A stretch of 52,750 nucleotides of DNA. Source: Hyphomicrobiales bacterium (GTDB lineage: Bacteria; Pseudomonadota; Alphaproteobacteria; Rhizobiales; Rhizobiaceae). The translations under genes were made by a program, and so were the position numbers. Numbering within the stretch: position 1 is the first letter of the stretch; each line of letters begins with the position of its first letter. Below the pieces are notes generated by a model that was not told the DNA's origin, made no database searches, and saw only the letters and a program-made list of their open reading frames with translations. Where the stretch lies: positions 1 through 52,750 of the forward strand of contig UCEU01000017.1 in assembly GCA_900471485.1 (NCBI GenBank), written 5' to 3'. Of this stretch, positions 40,104 through 48,849 are shown in pieces.

Positions 40104-41048
40104 ATGAAGAAGAAGATTCTCGTGCTGGGCGGGGCCCATGTCGACCGTCGCGGCCGCATCTTCGGCGATACCGCCGAGGGCGCCAGCAACCCCGGCTCCT
40201 GGTTCGAGGAGGCCGGCGGCGGTGGCTTCAATGCCGCCCGCAATCTGGCGCGGCTCGGCTACGACGTGACGATGATCTCGCCGCGCGGCGGTGATCCGAC
40301 CGGCGAGATGGTGAGCGAGGCGGCTGACATCGCCGGCGTTACCGACCGCCCCTTCGTCTTCCTCGATCGCAAGACACCGAGCTACACCGCCATCATCGAG
40401 CGCGACGGCAATCTGGTGATCGCCCTGGCCGACATGGACCTATACCGCCTGTTCGTCCCCCGGCGCCTCTCGATCCGCAGCGTGCGCGATGCCTTCGCCG
40501 CCACCGATTTCATTCTCTTCGACGCCAACCTGCCGCAGGAAACCCTTGCCTCGATCGTCGCGCGCGCCAACGCGCTCGGCAAGCCTGTCGGCGCCATCGC
40601 CATTTCGCCCGCAAAGGCGGTCAAGCTGCTTCCCTGCATGCAGGGCCTGGACTATCTTTTTCTCAACGAAGCCGAGGCGGCGGCGCTGACCGGCGAACGT
40701 CCGAACGACCCGGCCCACTGGCCGTCACTGCTTGGAGACATCGGCCTCAAGGGCGGCGTGCTGACACGCGGCCAGCGTGAGCTCATCGCCTTTGCCGACG
40801 GCCGGGTGGTGGCGCTGCAGCCGGCGGATATCAAGGATGTGGCCGACGTGACGGGCGCCGGCGATTCCCTTGCAGCCGGCGTCGTGGCCGGGCTGATGCG
40901 CGGATTGCCGCTTTCGGAGGCCGTTCGCGAGGGCGCGGCGGCGGCGGCGGTCACCGTCCAGTCGCCGAATGCCGTGAACGACAAACTGTCCGCCGAACTG
41001 ATCCTGGAAACCTTGCCCCTTGTTCCCGAGGCAAGAATTCTGCATTGA
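40104..41048 (+). CDS. psuK: pseudouridine kinase (PfkB family)
   Basis: A 314-residue ribokinase-family kinase, assigned as pseudouridine kinase mainly because the pseudouridine-5'-phosphate glycosidase gene follows directly. The PfkB core is visible: LVLGGAHVDRRG at the start, GGGGFNAARNLARLG for substrate binding and the anion-hole/catalytic Asp in DVTGAGDSLAAGV. GGAG lies upstream of the ATG. psuG starts 29 bases after the stop. Confidence 0.88.
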   Translation: MKKKILVLGGAHVDRRGRIFGDTAEGASNPGSWFEEAGGGGFNAARNLARLGYDVTMISPRGGDPTGEMVSEAADIAGVTDRPFVFLDRKTPSYTAIIERDGNLVIALADMDLYRLFVPRRLSIRSVRDAFAATDFILFDANLPQETLASIVARANALGKPVGAIAISPAKAVKLLPCMQGLDYLFLNEAEAAALTGERPNDPAHWPSLLGDIGLKGGVLTRGQRELIAFADGRVVALQPADIKDVADVTGAGDSLAAGVVAGLMRGLPLSEAVREGAAAAAVTVQSPNAVNDKLSAELILETLPLVPEARILH

Positions 41049-41077
41049 AGCGTCTTATCGACGAAGTGGAAAAGACT

Positions 41078-42004
41078 ATGACGCAAACGATCTCCCCCCT
41101 GCTGCCGATCAGCTATTCGAAGGAAGTGGCCAGCGCCAAACAGCGCGGCGCGCCGATCGTGGCCCTGGAATCCACCATTATCACTCATGGCATGCCCTAC
41201 CCCGGCAATATCGAGATGGCCCGCAGCGTGGAGGCGATCATCCGTGACCAGGGCGCGGTTCCCGCCACCATAGCGGTCATGCACGGCACGCTGCACATCG
41301 GCCTAGAGCCGGAACAGCTTGAGCAACTGGCCCAGGCCAAGGACGTGCTCAAGGTGTCGCGCGCCGATCTCGCCTTCGCGATCGCCGAGCGCCGTCATGG
41401 CGCGACCACGGTCGCCGCCACCATGATCGCCGCCCAGCGCGCCGGCATCAAGGTCTTTGCAACAGGTGGCATCGGCGGCGTACACCGCGGCGCCGAGGAA
41501 AGCTTCGACATCTCGGCCGACCTCGAGGAACTCGGCCGCACCGGCGTCATCGTCGTCTGCGCCGGCGCCAAGGCGATCCTCGACATTCCGAAGACGCTGG
41601 AAGTGCTGGAGACAGCGGGCGTTCCCGTCGTCACCTATGAAAGCGAGGAATTCCCGGCTTTCTGGTCGCGCGGCTCGGGTCTTCGCAGCCCGCTGACGCT
41701 GAACAGCCCGGCCGCCATCGCCAACTTCCAGACGGTGCGCGAACAGCTCGGCATCGATGGTGGCATGCTGGTGGCGAACCCGGTCCCTGAAGCCGCCGAG
41801 ATTCCGCGCGAGGAGATGGACATCTATATCGAGCGTGCGCTTGACAGCGCCGAGCGCGACGAGATCACCGGCAAGGCGGTCACGCCCTACCTGCTCAGCA
41901 CCATTTTCGATCTCACCGATGGCCAGAGCCTGAAGACCAACATCGCCCTGGTCGAAAACAACGCGCGCCTGGCGGCGGAAATTGCCGTGGCATTGGGCGC
42001 CTGA
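41078..42004 (+). CDS. psuG: pseudouridine-5'-phosphate glycosidase
   Basis: Mn-dependent enzyme that splits pseudouridine 5'-phosphate into uracil and ribose 5-phosphate. The 308-residue protein matches the family throughout: ALESTIITHGMPYPGNIEMA, catalytic Lys region in RADLAFAIAERRHGATTVA, FATGGIGGVHRGAE and FDISADLEELGRT. The ATG at 41078 opens TQTISPLLPISYSKEV; a TTG at 41045 overlapping psuK is an unlikely alternative. With psuK it makes a two-gene pseudouridine salvage/catabolic operon. Confidence 0.94.
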   Translation: MTQTISPLLPISYSKEVASAKQRGAPIVALESTIITHGMPYPGNIEMARSVEAIIRDQGAVPATIAVMHGTLHIGLEPEQLEQLAQAKDVLKVSRADLAFAIAERRHGATTVAATMIAAQRAGIKVFATGGIGGVHRGAEESFDISADLEELGRTGVIVVCAGAKAILDIPKTLEVLETAGVPVVTYESEEFPAFWSRGSGLRSPLTLNSPAAIANFQTVREQLGIDGGMLVANPVPEAAEIPREEMDIYIERALDSAERDEITGKAVTPYLLSTIFDLTDGQSLKTNIALVENNARLAAEIAVALGA

Positions 42005-42017
42005 CGCTCACCGAAGA

Positions 42018-42046
42018 GCTGGTTCTGGTGGTTTGCCAGAACCAGC
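42018..42046. terminator. perfect hairpin between psuG and cckA
   Basis: GCTGGTTCTGG and CCAGAACCAGC form an 11-base stem around a seven-base loop, 14 bases past the psuG stop. cckA converges from the right, ending at 42142. There is no T-run on either strand, so it may end psuG transcription only weakly. Confidence 0.5.
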
Positions 42047-42141
42047 AATACTTTGCCGGTTAGAAGCCCGGTTAAGCACCGTTCCGATCACCTGAGGCAG
42101 CAGACAGCGCCAGCCGCCTCCGGGGCTCCCACGCGCCAATC

Positions 42142-44742
42142 CTAGCTGTCCAGCGTTTCCTTCACCACCACCGCGAGCTGCTTCAGCGAGAACGGCTTCG
42201 GCAGGAAGCCGAACTTGGAGTCCGGCGGCAGGTTGCGGGCAAAGGCGTCCTCTGCGTAGCCCGAAACGAAGATGAACTTCAGATCCGGATAGTTCTTGCG
42301 CAGTTCCCGAAGCAGTGACGGGCCGTCCATCTCCGGCATGACGACATCAGAGACGACGATGTCGACCTTGCCCTCGAGCTCTTCCATGATATCGAGCGCT
42401 TCCACGCCCGATCCGGCTTCGTGCACGGTATAGCCGCGCGTTTCCAGCATGCGCTTGCCGCCGCGGCGCACGGCCTCTTCGTCCTCGACCAGCAGGATCA
42501 CGGCAGAACCGGTCAGATCCTCGGGCTGCTCGGCCGCGGCAGGTGCTGCGGCGACAGGTGTACCGGCTGCAGGCGTTACCGCCTCCGCTTCCGCCGCAAT
42601 CGCCGGCTCGACGATATGGCGCGGCAGGAAGACGCGGAAGGTCGTACCCTTGCCGACTTCCGATTCCGGCTGAATATAGCCACCCGACTGCTTGACGATG
42701 CCGTAGACCATCGCGAGCCCCAGACCGGTGCCCTTGCCAACTTCCTTGGTCGTGAAGAAGGGCTCGAAGATCTTGTCCATGATCTCCGGCGCGATGCCGG
42801 TGCCGTTGTCGGCGACCTCGACCACCACCATATCCTCATGCGGCATGTAGGAGTAGTTGAAGGCGGCCACTTCGCTGGCCGTGACGTTCCTGGTGCGGAC
42901 CGTCAGCTTGCCGCCCTGCGGCATCGCATCACGCGCGTTGACGCAGAGATTGATCAGCACCTGTTCGAACTGCGACAGGTCGGTTTTCACCGGCCACAGA
43001 TCGCGGCCATATTCGACATCGAGCTTGACGTTGGTGCCCGAGAGCAGCCTGTCGACCAGCATCCTGAGATCGCCCACGACGTCGGTCAGGTTGAGGATGC
43101 TCGGCCGCATCGTCTGCTTGCGCGAGAAGGCAAGCAGCTGGCGCACCAGCACCGCGGCGCGGTTGGCGTTGCGCTTGATTTCCATAAGGTCGGCAAAACC
43201 CGGATCGGCCGGCCGTGCCTGCAGCAAAAGATGGTCGGACGAGAGCAGGATCGCCGTGAGGACGTTGTTGAAGTCGTGCGCGATGCCGCCCGCAAGTGTG
43301 CCGACCGCATTCATCTTCTGCGTCTGGGCCATCTGCGCCTCGAGCGCCTTCTGCTCGGTCACCTCGACGGCATAGACGATCGCCGCCTCCTCGGGGGCCT
43401 CGTCGCTCTGGTCGATAACGGCATTCACGTAGAAGCGGAAATGGCGGGCCTCGTCCGTCGGCGTGCGCGAATCGATCGGCGGAATATCGCCCTGCCGGTC
43501 CTTGGCGGCCGCCAGCGCCTGCTGCAGCCGCGGCTTGTCGCTATCCTGGACGATGACCTCGAGAAACGCCCCGTTCTCGACGTCATCGCGCGAAACGATG
43601 CCCGAAAACAGCTTCAGGAACGGCGCATTGGTCCTGAGAATACGGCCGTTGCCGTCGACGGATGCGATCGCCATCGGCGTATTGTTGAAGAAGCGCGTGA
43701 ATCGCATCGTCGCCACGGATGCCGACTGCTCGCTTTCGTCGCCCGCCTGGCGGGTGAGAACGATCGTGCGGCTTTCACCCGGCGCGCCGTCGCGCATCGA
43801 GGTGACGCTGTGAACGATCTGCACCGGAAGGCTCTGGCCGTTCGACTTCTTGAGGTCGAGATCGAGCGTCACGGTCTTCTTCAGCCCCGGATCCGCCTGC
43901 ACCGACTGGATCAGCGCCAGCCCCTCGCCGGCCACCAGATCGCCGATGGTGATCGAACCCGGAATGAATTTCGTGAGATCGAGCCCCAGCCACTCCGCCA
44001 GCGTCGCGTTCAGATAGAAGATCTCGCCCTTGCGACCGGCCGAGAAAAAGCCCGCCGGTGCGTGGTCGAGGTAATCGATCGCGTTCTGCAGTTCCTTGAA
44101 GAACCGCTCCTGGTCGTCGCGCTCGGAGGTGATGTCGCTGATCTGCCAGATGCGCAGCGGCTTGCCGCCGCTTTCCTCGTTCTGCAGCGTACGCGCCTTC
44201 AGGCGGTACCAGTGCGCGCCGGACCCGTTCGGCGAAGGCCCGAGCGCCCGCAGCAGCCGGAATTCCTCGCGGCCTTCCTTGCCGTCGCGCAGGCCGTTGG
44301 TCAGCCGGTAGAGCGCCTCGTTCGATTCCCGGTGGCGCGACAGAAGCGCTTCCAGCGTCTGCACCTCGGTTGCCTTGCGCGCGCCGGTCAGCGCGCCATA
44401 GGCGGCGTTGGCGTAGATGATCCGGCCCTTGTCGTCGGTGATCAGCGAACCGTCGGGATGGCTGTTCAGGAATGCGCGGGCAAGGCTGTCCGACTGGCGC
44501 TGCGGCATGACCTCGATGAAGCCGATGACCGACGAGACCAGGAAGAAGATGCCGACCATGGCGAGCACGCCGAGCGCGCCGAGCACCAGTTCGTTTTCCA
44601 ATGAATTCTTGAAAACGACGAAAGCAGCCGCAGCCCCAATCAGCACGAGAGCCAGGAGGATGATGCGCAGAGCCGTTCCCCCGCGTCCTCCGCGGTCCAC
44701 GAGCGCTTCGCTATAATCGTCGGCCTGACGCGGTTTCGTCAT
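42142..44742 (-). CDS. cckA: cell-cycle hybrid histidine kinase CckA
   Basis: An 866-residue hybrid kinase that feeds phosphate through ChpT to CtrA in alphaproteobacteria. Two membrane helices lie at about residues 24-43 and 52-73, followed by PAS domains (about 90-480). The DHp domain has phosphoacceptor His489 in GGIAHDFNN, and the ATPase has [19 protein letters not shown] and [14 protein letters not shown] Pro/Ala linker precedes the receiver domain with Asp799 in [12 protein letters not shown]. This is the CckA layout, including the HDFNN form of the H box. CGAGGGAC precedes the ATG. dksA nearby is on the same strand but separate. Confidence 0.92.
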   Translation of the reverse strand: MTKPRQADDYSEALVDRGGRGGTALRIILLALVLIGAAAAFVVFKNSLENELVLGALGVLAMVGIFFLVSSVIGFIEVMPQRQSDSLARAFLNSHPDGSLITDDKGRIIYANAAYGALTGARKATEVQTLEALLSRHRESNEALYRLTNGLRDGKEGREEFRLLRALGPSPNGSGAHWYRLKARTLQNEESGGKPLRIWQISDITSERDDQERFFKELQNAIDYLDHAPAGFFSAGRKGEIFYLNATLAEWLGLDLTKFIPGSITIGDLVAGEGLALIQSVQADPGLKKTVTLDLDLKKSNGQSLPVQIVHSVTSMRDGAPGESRTIVLTRQAGDESEQSASVATMRFTRFFNNTPMAIASVDGNGRILRTNAPFLKLFSGIVSRDDVENGAFLEVIVQDSDKPRLQQALAAAKDRQGDIPPIDSRTPTDEARHFRFYVNAVIDQSDEAPEEAAIVYAVEVTEQKALEAQMAQTQKMNAVGTLAGGIAHDFNNVLTAILLSSDHLLLQARPADPGFADLMEIKRNANRAAVLVRQLLAFSRKQTMRPSILNLTDVVGDLRMLVDRLLSGTNVKLDVEYGRDLWPVKTDLSQFEQVLINLCVNARDAMPQGGKLTVRTRNVTASEVAAFNYSYMPHEDMVVVEVADNGTGIAPEIMDKIFEPFFTTKEVGKGTGLGLAMVYGIVKQSGGYIQPESEVGKGTTFRVFLPRHIVEPAIAAEAEAVTPAAGTPVAAAPAAAEQPEDLTGSAVILLVEDEEAVRRGGKRMLETRGYTVHEAGSGVEALDIMEELEGKVDIVVSDVVMPEMDGPSLLRELRKNYPDLKFIFVSGYAEDAFARNLPPDSKFGFLPKPFSLKQLAVVVKETLDS

Positions 44743-45026
44743 GTAGTCCCTCGCATTGCCTGCCGGCCTTCACTCGTAACAGAGAGACAAAGCAGGAATC
44801 AGGCGCCGATCCCTTCTTAGCAATTTGCGCTCGCCGCCAAAACACTGCTCTCCATGAAGAGTGATTGAATTCACAAGGAACAGCGCCAGTTTCCTCGATT
44901 AAATGCAGGCGAAAACACGATGTTCGACTTTCGCTTCGGTCTTCCACGACTGGACAACACCCTTGCCCCTTGTCTACGAAGCTGAAAAGTCGTCATGTGG
45001 CCCAAAGTCGCGAAGGAGTAAGCAAT
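44743..45026. other. 284-base divergent gap, cckA / FliO-like gene
   Basis: Holds the promoters of both genes. I see no inverted repeat, no CtrA-type TTAA-N7-TTAA box that I can defend and no small ORF with a ribosome-binding site. Confidence 0.4.
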
Positions 45027-46055
45027 ATGTTCGATAACCTCATGGACGGCTATGGCAGCCGCTTCCTGATCGCCGCCGCTGCAGTCGCAGTCGGATTGCT
45101 GCTTCTTTTCATCGTCTTGTGGTTCATGCGCAACCGCGCCTCCTCGCCCTTCGTGCGTGGCGGCCGCAATCGTCAGCCGCGCCTGCAGGTTCTGGACGCC
45201 GCCGCCGTCGACGCGCGCCGCCGCCTTGTGCTGGTGCGCCGCGACGATGTCGAGCATCTCATCATGATCGGCGGCCCGACCGATATCGTCATCGAGAGCC
45301 GTATTCATCCCGATGGCGAGCCGGCCCCCGTCTCCGCCCCGACGCCGGCACCGGTGCCAACCCGCTCCCAGCCCGTCATGATCGCCGAAGCCGAGCCCGC
45401 CGCTCCGCCGGCTAAGCCCACCCCCTCCGCTGCGCCCGTCTTAGCCGCGGTCACGCCGCCGCCCTCGGAGCCGGCACCTGTTGATATCAGGCCGGAACCT
45501 CCGGTCCGTCCCGTCCCCGTGCAGCTCGCCGCGGCTGTGGCTCCGCGTCCCGCGCCGGTCGAACCGCCACAGGCGCCGGCGACCGCACCGGCTCCCTCGG
45601 TCGATCCCCGCCCGCAGGTACAGTCGTTCCGCCAGGCCGAAATTCGTCCCACGCCGGCACCGATCGAAACGGATATGGCGGCCGATATTCTCGATTCCGC
45701 CCGCCAGCGCGTGCTGCAGCAGCCACGGGTCGAGCCGCCGCTGAGCGCACCAATCGCGCCGCAACCTGCCGTCACCGCCTTCGACGGCGGCGTTGCAAGC
45801 CCCGCCCCGCATGCACCGCCGGTGCAGCCGAGCGACTTCCAGCGCATTCTGGAAGATGAAATGAACAGCACGCTCGCCGCCGATCGCATGGCGCCCCCGG
45901 TGCACCTGCAGCCGCAGAGCCGCCCCGTTCCGGCTCCCGCTGCAAATCAGCAGCGCCGCGATCCCGAGATGGCGCCGATCACCGGCGCGGACGCCGCCCT
46001 GCAGAACGAGGTTGCCCGTATTTTCGGAGAGATGAGCGTCAACCGCGACAAGTAA
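45027..46055 (+). CDS. membrane-anchored FliO-like, Pro/Ala-rich protein
   Basis: A 342-residue protein. One membrane helix (about residues 13-33; FLIAAAAVAVGLLLLFIVLWF) is followed by a short domain (LQVLDAAAVDARRRLVLVRR, DDVEHLIMIGGPTDIVIES) that matches the cytoplasmic FliO/FliZ pattern of flagellar export proteins. The remaining 230 residues are Pro/Ala-rich and probably disordered, ending in a short ordered segment (NEVARIFGEMSVNRDK). AAGGAG fixes the ATG. No flagellar genes are near; the neighbours are cckA and dksA. A role outside the flagellar exporter is possible. Other membrane proteins share the helix-plus-domain layout, so the FliO assignment is moderate. Confidence 0.65.
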   Translation: MFDNLMDGYGSRFLIAAAAVAVGLLLLFIVLWFMRNRASSPFVRGGRNRQPRLQVLDAAAVDARRRLVLVRRDDVEHLIMIGGPTDIVIESRIHPDGEPAPVSAPTPAPVPTRSQPVMIAEAEPAAPPAKPTPSAAPVLAAVTPPPSEPAPVDIRPEPPVRPVPVQLAAAVAPRPAPVEPPQAPATAPAPSVDPRPQVQSFRQAEIRPTPAPIETDMAADILDSARQRVLQQPRVEPPLSAPIAPQPAVTAFDGGVASPAPHAPPVQPSDFQRILEDEMNSTLAADRMAPPVHLQPQSRPVPAPAANQQRRDPEMAPITGADAALQNEVARIFGEMSVNRDK

Positions 46056-46074
46056 CGCGTGATCGACACAAATA

Positions 46075-46108
46075 AAAAAAGGCACCACGAACATGTGGTG
46101 CCTTTTTT
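46075..46108. terminator. bidirectional terminator between FliO-like gene and dksA
   Basis: AAAAAAGGCACCAC and GTGGTGCCTTTTTT form a 14-base stem around GAACAT, with T-runs in both directions. It lies 19 bases from each of the two converging stop codons. Confidence 0.95.
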
Positions 46109-46126
46109 ATTCTGTATCGTCTGCGG

Positions 46127-46546
46127 TTATTCGTCCCGATAGACCTTCTCGCGACGCTCGTGACGCTCCTGCGCCTCGATGGAAAGCGTCGCGATCGGAC
46201 GGGCGTCGAGACGCTTCAGGCCGATCGGCTCGCCAGTTTCCTCGCAATAGCCGTAGGTACCTTCGTCGATCCGCACCAGTGCTGCGTCGATCTTGGAAAT
46301 GAGTTTACGCTGACGATCGCGGGCGCGCAGTTCGATTGCCCGGTCGGTTTCGGACGACGCTCGATCCGCGAGGTCCGGATGATTTGCGCTTTCCTCGGCG
46401 AGATGCTCGAGGGTTTCGCGCGCCTCTCGGAGGATGTCGTTCTTCCAGGCGACCAGCTTGGCTCTGAAGTAAGCCCTCTGGTTACCATTCATGAACTCTT
46501 CCTCTTCCGAGGGTACGTAGTTGCTAAGATCGATCTTCTCACTCAA
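46127..46546 (-). CDS. dksA: RNA polymerase-binding protein DksA, zinc-less type
   Basis: Binds in the RNA polymerase secondary channel and works with ppGpp in the stringent response. The 139-residue protein has the N-terminal coiled-coil region and the C-terminal finger (TYGYCEETGEPIGLKRLDAR). Only the first of the four zinc cysteines remains: the second is Thr, and the CxxC of the second pair reads SIEA. It cannot hold zinc as E. coli DksA does, similar in principle to the zinc-independent DksA2 of Pseudomonas. The start is TTG at 46546, eight bases after AGGAG, giving SEKIDLSNYVPSEEEE. Confidence 0.93.
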   Translation of the reverse strand: MSEKIDLSNYVPSEEEEFMNGNQRAYFRAKLVAWKNDILREARETLEHLAEESANHPDLADRASSETDRAIELRARDRQRKLISKIDAALVRIDEGTYGYCEETGEPIGLKRLDARPIATLSIEAQERHERREKVYRDE

Positions 46547-46628
46547 CGCGATTCTCCTGAAGAACATCTCATCTGGCGGGTGTATATCGCGAGGACCGCC
46601 CCTGATTCAAGCCAAATACGCTAGGTAA

Positions 46629-46646
46629 ACAGATTTTTAAATCTGT
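46629..46646. promoter_or_regulatory. palindrome upstream of dksA
   Basis: ACAGATTT-TT-AAATCTGT is an exact inverted repeat in an AT-rich stretch, 83 bases upstream of the dksA start and 175 bases before the divergent phosphatase gene. A candidate operator or a hairpin in the dksA leader. The rest of the 274-base gap (46547-46820) shows no gene. Confidence 0.45.
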
Positions 46647-46820
46647 CACAATTTTGGGCTAACAGGCTATTTTCTCACCACTATTTCTAAAGGCTACTCC
46701 GCCACCAGTTTCGACGCGTGTATTCCGCCTGCCGATTTTCCTGCAACTTCGGCTGCCTAGGTTGACGTTGCCCCCGGCGAGCCGCTACTGAAAAAAGCCC
46801 TCTCGATCGTGGATTTGTCT

Positions 46821-47315
46821 ATGGCTGCCATCCTGCCTCCGCCTTCACGGATCTACCTCCTTCGCCACGCCGAAGCCGCCTGGGCCGCACCCGGTCAACG
46901 CGATTTTGATCGCCCCTTGAGCGAGAAGGGTTTCGCCGACGCGGAGATCGTTGCCGATCGCGCCGCCGACAAGGGCTACAAGCCGGACCTGCTGCTGAGC
47001 TCGACCGCGCTTCGCTGCCGCGATACCGCCGATGCGGTCCATCGCGCCGTCGGTCTTTCCACCGAGATCCGCTTCGTCGACGAACTCTACAACGCGTCAC
47101 CGGACGTCTATCTCGATATCATCGCCGCGCAGCAGGATATCAGTTCCGTCATGCTGGTCGGCCACAACCCGACGATGGAACAGACGCTGGAAGCGCTGAT
47201 CGGCCATCAGGCGCTGACGCAGGCCCTGCCCGTCGGCTTTCCGCCCGCGGGCCTGGCGGTCCTCGACCACGACAGCACGAAGGGTTGGCGGCTGATCGAC
47301 TTCGTCATCGACTGA
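46821..47315 (+). CDS. SixA-like phosphohistidine phosphatase
   Basis: A 164-residue histidine-phosphatase-superfamily protein. The catalytic His is in YLLRHAEAAW (RHG-like motif), the second His in VGHNPTMEQ. The small size and the LSEKGFADAE segment fit SixA, which removes phosphate from histidine residues in phosphotransfer proteins. The ATG at 46821 is preferred; a GTG at 46809 is possible. Neither has a strong ribosome-binding site. The YcjX-type gene starts 61 bases downstream. Confidence 0.88.
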   Translation: MAAILPPPSRIYLLRHAEAAWAAPGQRDFDRPLSEKGFADAEIVADRAADKGYKPDLLLSSTALRCRDTADAVHRAVGLSTEIRFVDELYNASPDVYLDIIAAQQDISSVMLVGHNPTMEQTLEALIGHQALTQALPVGFPPAGLAVLDHDSTKGWRLIDFVID

Positions 47316-47376
47316 CGCCTTTTCGTTCCGCGTCGCGGTTCCTATATGGTTTTCACGATTCAATCGGAATTCCGCC

Positions 47377-48849
47377 TTGCCGCCCAGCCTCACCTCCTTC
47401 ACCGATGACGCGCGCATAGCGCTGGACAACCTCACGGACCGCGCCTCCGGCCTGGTCAACCCGACTGTCCGCCTCGGCGTCACCGGCCTGTCGCGGTCCG
47501 GCAAGACCGTCTTCATCTCGTCGCTGGTGCACAATCTGCTGCATGGCGGGCGGCTGCCGCTGTTCGAACCGGTGCAATCCGGCCGCGTCTCGGCGGTGCG
47601 GCTCGAAGAACAACCCGACGATGCCGTTCCCAGGTTTCAATACGAGGATCACATCCGTGCGCTGGTGAAGGATCGAGTCTGGCCCGATTCGACCCGCGCC
47701 ATCTCGGAGCTACGCATAACGCTCGATTACCAGAGCGCCAGCGGCTGGAACCGCTTCTTCTCGCCCGGCCGCCTGTCGATCGATATTGTCGACTACCCCG
47801 GCGAATGGCTGCTCGACCTACCTTTGCTTGCCAAGGACTACAGGACCTTCAGCGAGGAAACGATCGCGCTCGCCTCGCACGGCGTCCGTGCCGAACTCTC
47901 ACACCATTGGCTGTCACTGACTGGCGGCACCGATATCAACGCGCAGGCCGACGAGATGCTCGCCCGCGACCTCGCCTCCTCCTTCGCCGATTACCTCAAG
48001 GCCTGCAAATCCGACGAACGCTCCCTGTCGACGCTGCCGCCGGGCCGTTTCCTGTTGCCGGGGGATCTTGATGGATCGCCGGCCCTCACCTTCGCGCCGC
48101 TTGCCCTGCCGCCGGAAGGCCGGCCGGAGAAAGGATCGCTGTGGGCGATGATGGAGCGCCGCTACGAGGCCTACAAGTCGGTCGTCGTCAAACCCTTCTT
48201 CCGTGAGCATTTCGCCCGTCTCGACCGGCAGATCGTCCTCGTTGACGCATTGCAGGCGATCAACCGCGGTCCTGAGGCCATGCAGGATCTCGAGCGCGCA
48301 CTGACCGAAGTTCTCGCCTGTTTCCGGCCCGGCACCAGTTCCTGGCTGTCGTCGCTACTCGGCCGGCGGATCGACCGCGTGCTTGTCGCCGCCACCAAGG
48401 CGGATCACCTGCATCACGAAAGCCACGACAGGCTCGATGCGCTCACCCGCCGCCTCGTCGACCGCGCCATCCAGCGCATCGGCATGGCTGGCGCCGGCAT
48501 CGATGTCATGGCGCTCGCCTCCGTGCGCGCCACCCGCGAGGCCACCGTCAAGCGTGACGGCCACGAACTGCCTGTCATCGTCGGCACGCCGATGGAGGGC
48601 GAAACCATTGCCGGCGAGCGTTTCGACGGCTCGAAAAAGACCGCCATCTTCCCCGGCGACCTGCCTGCCGATCCGGAACGGCTGTTCGAGCGCATAGAGG
48701 CCGGAGACGACGTCCGCCTGCCCGACGTCAACGTCGTGCGCTTCCGGCCGCCAGAGCTCGAGGAGACGGGCGGCGGCATCAAGCTGTCGGTTCCGCATAT
48801 CCGGCTCGACCGCGCCATGCAGTTCCTGTTCGGAGATCGCCTCGCATGA
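47377..48849 (+). CDS. YcjX-family P-loop protein (DUF463)
   Basis: A 490-residue predicted nucleotide-binding protein of the YcjX family, envelope-stress-associated in E. coli. The P-loop is VTGLSRSGKTVF (residues about 34-45). IDIVDYPGEWLLDLPLL resembles a Walker B/switch region, and VLVAATKADHL is a TKxD-like base-recognition segment, which suggests GTP. The start is TTG at 47377, the only start in frame that keeps the conserved N-terminus. It overlaps the next gene in an ATGA junction. Confidence 0.87.
   Translation: MPPSLTSFTDDARIALDNLTDRASGLVNPTVRLGVTGLSRSGKTVFISSLVHNLLHGGRLPLFEPVQSGRVSAVRLEEQPDDAVPRFQYEDHIRALVKDRVWPDSTRAISELRITLDYQSASGWNRFFSPGRLSIDIVDYPGEWLLDLPLLAKDYRTFSEETIALASHGVRAELSHHWLSLTGGTDINAQADEMLARDLASSFADYLKACKSDERSLSTLPPGRFLLPGDLDGSPALTFAPLALPPEGRPEKGSLWAMMERRYEAYKSVVVKPFFREHFARLDRQIVLVDALQAINRGPEAMQDLERALTEVLACFRPGTSSWLSSLLGRRIDRVLVAATKADHLHHESHDRLDALTRRLVDRAIQRIGMAGAGIDVMALASVRATREATVKRDGHELPVIVGTPMEGETIAGERFDGSKKTAIFPGDLPADPERLFERIEAGDDVRLPDVNVVRFRPPELEETGGGIKLSVPHIRLDRAMQFLFGDRLA

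Noticed and set aside
42421..44604. 727-codon open frame opposite cckA
   Set aside because: Antisense shadow; the cckA frame carries all kinase motifs.
44743..45026. CtrA-type or other cell-cycle boxes upstream of cckA
   Set aside because: No pair of TTAA-like half-sites at the needed spacing that I could defend.
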